The notes beneath the pieces were generated by a model, which was given only the letters and a program-made list of their open reading frames with translations, was not told the DNA's origin and searched no databases. Of a stretch of 8,201 nt of DNA, positions 5,436 to 8,201 are shown piece after piece (the stretch's first letter is position 1; every line of letters starts with the position of its first letter). The position numbers and the translations under genes are program-made. Origin of the DNA: an uncultured Oscillospiraceae bacterium (lineage in GTDB: Bacteria; Bacillota; Clostridia; Oscillospirales; Ruminococcaceae); contig CAKSJL010000075.1 of NCBI GenBank assembly GCA_934463345.1, forward strand, positions 1 to 8,201, written 5' to 3'.

Positions 5436-6847
5436 AAGTTGCATTTGGAAAAAACAAGCTTAAAGCAATGGCGCTGGTTTTATGCGCTGTTGTAACAACA
5501 GCAAGTCTGGCGTGTGTAAATTACAGTACACCCGGAATGAAGCCGGAAGCCAAGACGATATCTGAAATTGAAGCGGAAAAGGCAGAAAATCAGAAAGAAA
5601 TTGACGCACTTCAGAAACAGATGGACGAGCTTGAAAATGATGTTTCAGCCCAGCAGCAGCTCCAGGATCAGCTCCAGGAGAAGATTGACCTGCAAAATCA
5701 GAACATTGACAATGTAAATACAATTATTAACGACTTAAACGGAAAAATCGAAGAAAAGGAAAAAAAGATCAGTCAGCTTGAAAGCGATATTGCCAAAAAG
5801 CAGACCGATATAAACGAAGGTCTTGAGCTTTTCAAGGAACGACTGAGAGCTATGTACATTTCAGGGAATGACAGCCTTGCATCAGCGCTTGTAGGCGCAA
5901 CTGATTTCTATGATATGCTCTCAAAGCTGGAGCTTATCTCACAGGTTGCAAAGCACGACAATGAACTGATCGATTCGCTTAAAACACAGCTTCAGCAGTT
6001 TGAAGAAGCTCAGGCTCAGCTTGACATTGAAAAAACTTCACTTGATGCTGACCTTAAAACACAGGAAGAAAACCGAAAGGAACTCAGTGCGGCGATGGAA
6101 CAGCTCCAGGCTGACTATGAGGAATCTGAGGATTACATAGCCCGTAAGGAAGCTGATATGGCGTCAATGCAGAGAGATGTGGACTCAAGAAAGGCTGACA
6201 ATGATGCAATGGATGCCGAAATTGAATCCATCGAAGCTGAAATTGAAAGACAGCGTCAGGCGGCAATTGCTGAACAGGAGAGACGTAAGGCAGAAGAAGA
6301 AGAAGCGGCTCAGGTGGAAGAGGACAACAGCAACAACGATAACAGCTCTTCATATGACGACTCTTCATCAGACGACAGCAGCGACAATACGACAGTTCCG
6401 GATACTTCCGCAGATGAGAATTACGGCGGCTCACTTTCATGGCCTGTTCCGGGATTCTACGGTGTTTCCAGCGGATATGGAGAGAGATGGGGAAGCTTCC
6501 ATGCCGGAATTGATATTGCTGGCGGAGGTATTTCCGGTGCGACAATTACGGCGGCTGACAGCGGAACTGTAATCCTTGTAAAAACAGGCTGTACACACAA
6601 TTACGGTAAGGACGGAAGCTGCGGCTGTAACGGTGGTTACGGAAACTATCTGGCTATAGATCATGGAAATGGCGTTACAACTCTTTACGGACATTGCGCA
6701 GATGTATATGTATCTGTAGGTCAGACTGTTTCAAGAGGTGAAGCTATAGGCTCAGTTGGTTCAACAGGCTGGTCGACCGGTTTTCACTGTCACTTTGAAG
6801 TCAGGGTTAACGGTTCAACAGTTAATCCGACAAGCTACTTATACTAA
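5432..6847 (+). CDS. Secreted coiled-coil M23 (LytM-type) peptidoglycan endopeptidase, FtsEX-associated
   Basis: This 471-residue exported protein likely cleaves peptidoglycan cross-links or stem peptides under FtsEX control. Residues 1-27 form a signal peptide: basic MKVAFGKNKLK, then hydrophobic AMALVLCAVVTTASLA. Cleavage after SLA is plausible; the following Cys28 sits in a poor lipobox, so a lipoprotein is less likely. Long coiled coils (about 45-130 and 170-292, Q/E/K/D-rich heptads) flank LFKERLRAMYISGNDSLASALVGATDFYDML (134-164), as in EnvC, CwlO and PcsB. A Ser/Asp/Asn-rich linker (298-329) leads to the M23 domain (about 335-471). Its zinc ligands His357 and Asp361 (HAGID) and His454 (HCHFE) are intact, as are catalytic His421 (YGH) and His452, so it should be active, unlike degenerate EnvC. 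A Cys-rich insert lies at 387-399. The ATG at 5432 gives the best signal peptide; TTG 5405 would add nine residues. Confidence 0.92.
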   Translation: MKVAFGKNKLKAMALVLCAVVTTASLACVNYSTPGMKPEAKTISEIEAEKAENQKEIDALQKQMDELENDVSAQQQLQDQLQEKIDLQNQNIDNVNTIINDLNGKIEEKEKKISQLESDIAKKQTDINEGLELFKERLRAMYISGNDSLASALVGATDFYDMLSKLELISQVAKHDNELIDSLKTQLQQFEEAQAQLDIEKTSLDADLKTQEENRKELSAAMEQLQADYEESEDYIARKEADMASMQRDVDSRKADNDAMDAEIESIEAEIERQRQAAIAEQERRKAEEEEAAQVEEDNSNNDNSSSYDDSSSDDSSDNTTVPDTSADENYGGSLSWPVPGFYGVSSGYGERWGSFHAGIDIAGGGISGATITAADSGTVILVKTGCTHNYGKDGSCGCNGGYGNYLAIDHGNGVTTLYGHCADVYVSVGQTVSRGEAIGSVGSTGWSTGFHCHFEVRVNGSTVNPTSYLY

Positions 6848-6879
6848 GAACTCATTTTAACAAAAACAAATTCTAAAAT

Positions 6880-6908
6880 AACAGGGCAGGCTTAGGTTCT
6901 GCCCTGTT
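6880..6908 (+). terminator. GC hairpin between the hydrolase and protease genes; weak terminator or attenuator
   Basis: AACAGGGCAG (6880-6889) pairs perfectly with CTGCCCTGTT (6899-6908) over 10 bp around a 9-nt loop. The T tail is short (TTTCGT), so termination is probably partial, allowing reduced expression of the downstream protease gene. I see no convincing promoter between this hairpin and that gene; TAAAAT at 6874-6879 lacks a -35. Confidence 0.6.
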
Positions 6909-6922
6909 TCGTATAAAAGAAT

Positions 6923-6926
6923 GGAG
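6923..6926 (+). promoter_or_regulatory. Ribosome binding site deciding the S41 protease start
   Basis: GGAG is 6 nt before ATG 6933. The in-frame ATG at 6921 overlaps this site and is preceded only by AAAAGA, so 6933 is preferred. Confidence 0.65.
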
Positions 6927-6932
6927 TCAAGT

Positions 6933-8123
6933 ATGAAGAAGAAAATAAGTATCAGATCCGCCGCACTAATTGCCGGAGCAGCCGCAGTTGTAACATTTTC
7001 CGCAACCTCGTTCTGGGCGTTTCAGATATGCAGCGACAGTGTTTCCGGTCTGAGAAAAAAAGCAAAGTCCATTGAAGATATTTATACAGTTGACCAGTAT
7101 ATTGACAAAAACTTTTACGGTGAATATGATGAGGAAGCTATAGTCAATTCATCTCTCAAGGCAATGGTGGGTGCGCTTGATGACAAATATTCGGCATACA
7201 TGACGCCGGAGGAGTATGAACAGAACCTTATAAACGCCAAAGGAACGATAAGCGGTATCGGCGTTATTGTTAACCTTACAGAAGACGGCGAAATAGAGGT
7301 CGTAGAGGTAAGTAAAAAAGGACCTGCTGAAAAGGCCGGCGTTAAGATCGGGGATATTGTAACTGAAATAGACGGCAAGGATGTTTCTGAAATGGAATAT
7401 ACTGACGCTGTAAATCTTGTCAGAGGCGAGAAGGGAACAGAGGTCTTTCTGACTGTCAGAAGAGGTAATGAAAAAATCAGCTTTACACTTATGCGTGAAG
7501 AGATAGTTTCAACGACAGTTACAAGCAAAATGCTGAGAAATGATGTGGGGTATATACGCATAACGGGATTTAAGGAAAATACCGCCTATCAGTATGACGT
7601 TGAGCTTAAAAAGTGCCTTGAAGCCGGAGCCAAGGGAATAATATTTGATTTGAGAAACAATGGCGGTGGTCTTGTTTCAGCATGCTCGGAATGTCTTGAT
7701 CCGCTTCTACCTGAGGGTGATATTGCAATTGCAGAATTCAAGGATGGCAGTACAGAGGTTATATGCGAGTCGGATGAGCTTGAACTTGATATGCCTATGG
7801 TTGTGATTGTGAATGAAAATTCTGCAAGTGCAGCCGAGCTTTTTGCAGCTTCGCTCAGAGATTTCGGAAAGGCTGAGCTAGTCGGAAAAAATACGTTTGG
7901 AAAGGGTATAATGCAGAATACCTATAACCTTGACAACGGCGGCGGTCTGAGACTTACTGTAGCAAAATACAGAACAGTAAAATCTGAATGCTACCATGGC
8001 GTGGGGCTTGCGCCGGACTATGAAGCAGAGCTTCCGGAAAAATATACTGAAACCAGCATAGAGGATATTCCTGAAAGTGAAGATACCCAGCTTCAGAAAG
8101 CGCTTGAGGTTATAATCGGATGA
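6933..8123 (+). CDS. Membrane-anchored PDZ–S41 carboxyl-terminal processing protease (CtpA/CtpB-like)
   Basis: This 396-residue serine protease of the Ctp/tail-specific family cuts extracytoplasmic proteins from exposed C-termini. An N-terminal signal anchor (about 8-30, ALIAGAAAVVTFSATSFWAF) follows a basic MKKKISIR. Next are the helical cap region with LDDKYSAYMTPEEYEQ (82-97), a PDZ domain (about 105-185, GTISGIGVIVN and VSKKGPAEKAGVKIGDIV) and the S41 core (about 195-365). The core includes YIRITGFKENT and GIIFDLRNNGGGLV. The catalytic Ser299 in NENSASAAE, Lys324 in GKNTFGKGIMQ and Gln328 keep the family's spacing (Ser+25, Ser+29). There is no C-terminal peptidoglycan-binding domain. The start is ATG 6933, with GGAG at 6923-6926; ATG 6921 would add four residues. 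It lies 85 bp after the M23 gene, behind a leaky-looking hairpin. Substrates are unknown; the M23 hydrolase is a reasonable candidate from context. Confidence 0.94.
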   Translation: MKKKISIRSAALIAGAAAVVTFSATSFWAFQICSDSVSGLRKKAKSIEDIYTVDQYIDKNFYGEYDEEAIVNSSLKAMVGALDDKYSAYMTPEEYEQNLINAKGTISGIGVIVNLTEDGEIEVVEVSKKGPAEKAGVKIGDIVTEIDGKDVSEMEYTDAVNLVRGEKGTEVFLTVRRGNEKISFTLMREEIVSTTVTSKMLRNDVGYIRITGFKENTAYQYDVELKKCLEAGAKGIIFDLRNNGGGLVSACSECLDPLLPEGDIAIAEFKDGSTEVICESDELELDMPMVVIVNENSASAAELFAASLRDFGKAELVGKNTFGKGIMQNTYNLDNGGGLRLTVAKYRTVKSECYHGVGLAPDYEAELPEKYTETSIEDIPESEDTQLQKALEVIIG

Positions 8124-8128
8124 TTTAC

Positions 8129-8182
8129 GGCAGCACCTGCTGGCATATAATAACTGTTAGAGAGGTGCTGTCTTGTATTTTT
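8129..8182 (+). terminator. Intrinsic terminator at the end of the operon
   Basis: GGCAGCACCT (8129-8138) pairs with AGGTGCTGTC (8163-8172), 10 bp including one G·T pair, around a 24-nt loop. TTGTATTTTT (8173-8182) follows as the T tract. It begins 5 bp after the protease stop, so it most likely ends the regulator–ftsEX–hydrolase–protease transcript. The remaining 19 bp of the window hold nothing I can assign. Confidence 0.8.
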
Positions 8183-8201
8183 ACGGATAAATTATAAAAA
8201 A

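Noticed and set aside
6298..6400. Repetitive Glu then Ser/Asp/Asn codons as a DNA repeat or microsatellite
   Set aside because: This is the protein's charged coiled-coil end and flexible linker with varied codons. There is no regular DNA unit.
6084..6545. Minus-strand and alternate-frame open stretches over the hydrolase linker and M23 domain
   Set aside because: Low-complexity Ser/Asp/Gln-rich coding produces long shadow frames. The translations look unlike real proteins and overlap a well-supported gene.
6912..6917. TATAAA just before the S41 protease gene as a -10 promoter element
   Set aside because: There is no -35-like hexamer at a suitable distance, and transcription would start inside or beyond the ribosome site.

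Overview
The window looks like a chromosomal housekeeping segment from a low-to-moderate-GC Firmicute, most likely a Ruminococcus-type member of the Clostridia. The evidence is AGA-rich arginine codon use, strong AGGAGG-like ribosome sites, TTG starts, the murI–DUF1934–argS order, and an ftsE–ftsX–hydrolase–ctp cluster. The species assignment is inference. All genes are on the + strand and densely packed. I see no mobile element, CRISPR array, tRNA or rRNA.

Region 1 (1-2484) is the end of a metabolic/translation operon: the 3' end of glutamate racemase (murI), a DUF1934/YwiB-like small beta-barrel protein of unknown role, and arginyl-tRNA synthetase (argS). No terminator is visible after argS.

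Region 2 (2462-2649) is the main regulatory region. A near-consensus sigma-A-type promoter (TTGACA, 17 bp, TATTAT) lies inside the end of argS, and the argS stop codon TGA supplies the extended -10 TGn element. Downstream are AGTTACA-type repeats spaced 11 bp apart, two short palindromes and a second promoter candidate.

Region 3 (2650-8182) is a probable cell-wall/cell-division operon. It holds a CdaR/PucR-type regulator, the ABC-type divisome pair FtsE and FtsX (overlapping by 11 bp), a secreted coiled-coil M23 peptidoglycan hydrolase with an intact zinc site, and a membrane-anchored PDZ–S41 carboxyl-terminal processing protease. By analogy with FtsEX–EnvC, FtsEX–PcsB and FtsEX–CwlO, FtsEX would use ATP to activate the extracellular hydrolase through its coiled coil. 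The S41 protease could then process or degrade the hydrolase or its partners.

Two elements refine control inside this operon. A 13-codon arginine-rich leader ORF (5394-5435) has its own ribosome site and overlaps the hydrolase start as ATGA. A GC hairpin with a weak T tail (6880-6908) separates the hydrolase from the protease gene. The window ends at a good intrinsic terminator (8129-8182). No wholly new system is evident; the most notable points are the promoter/operator region, the leader ORF and the linkage of a CdaR-type regulator to ftsEX.
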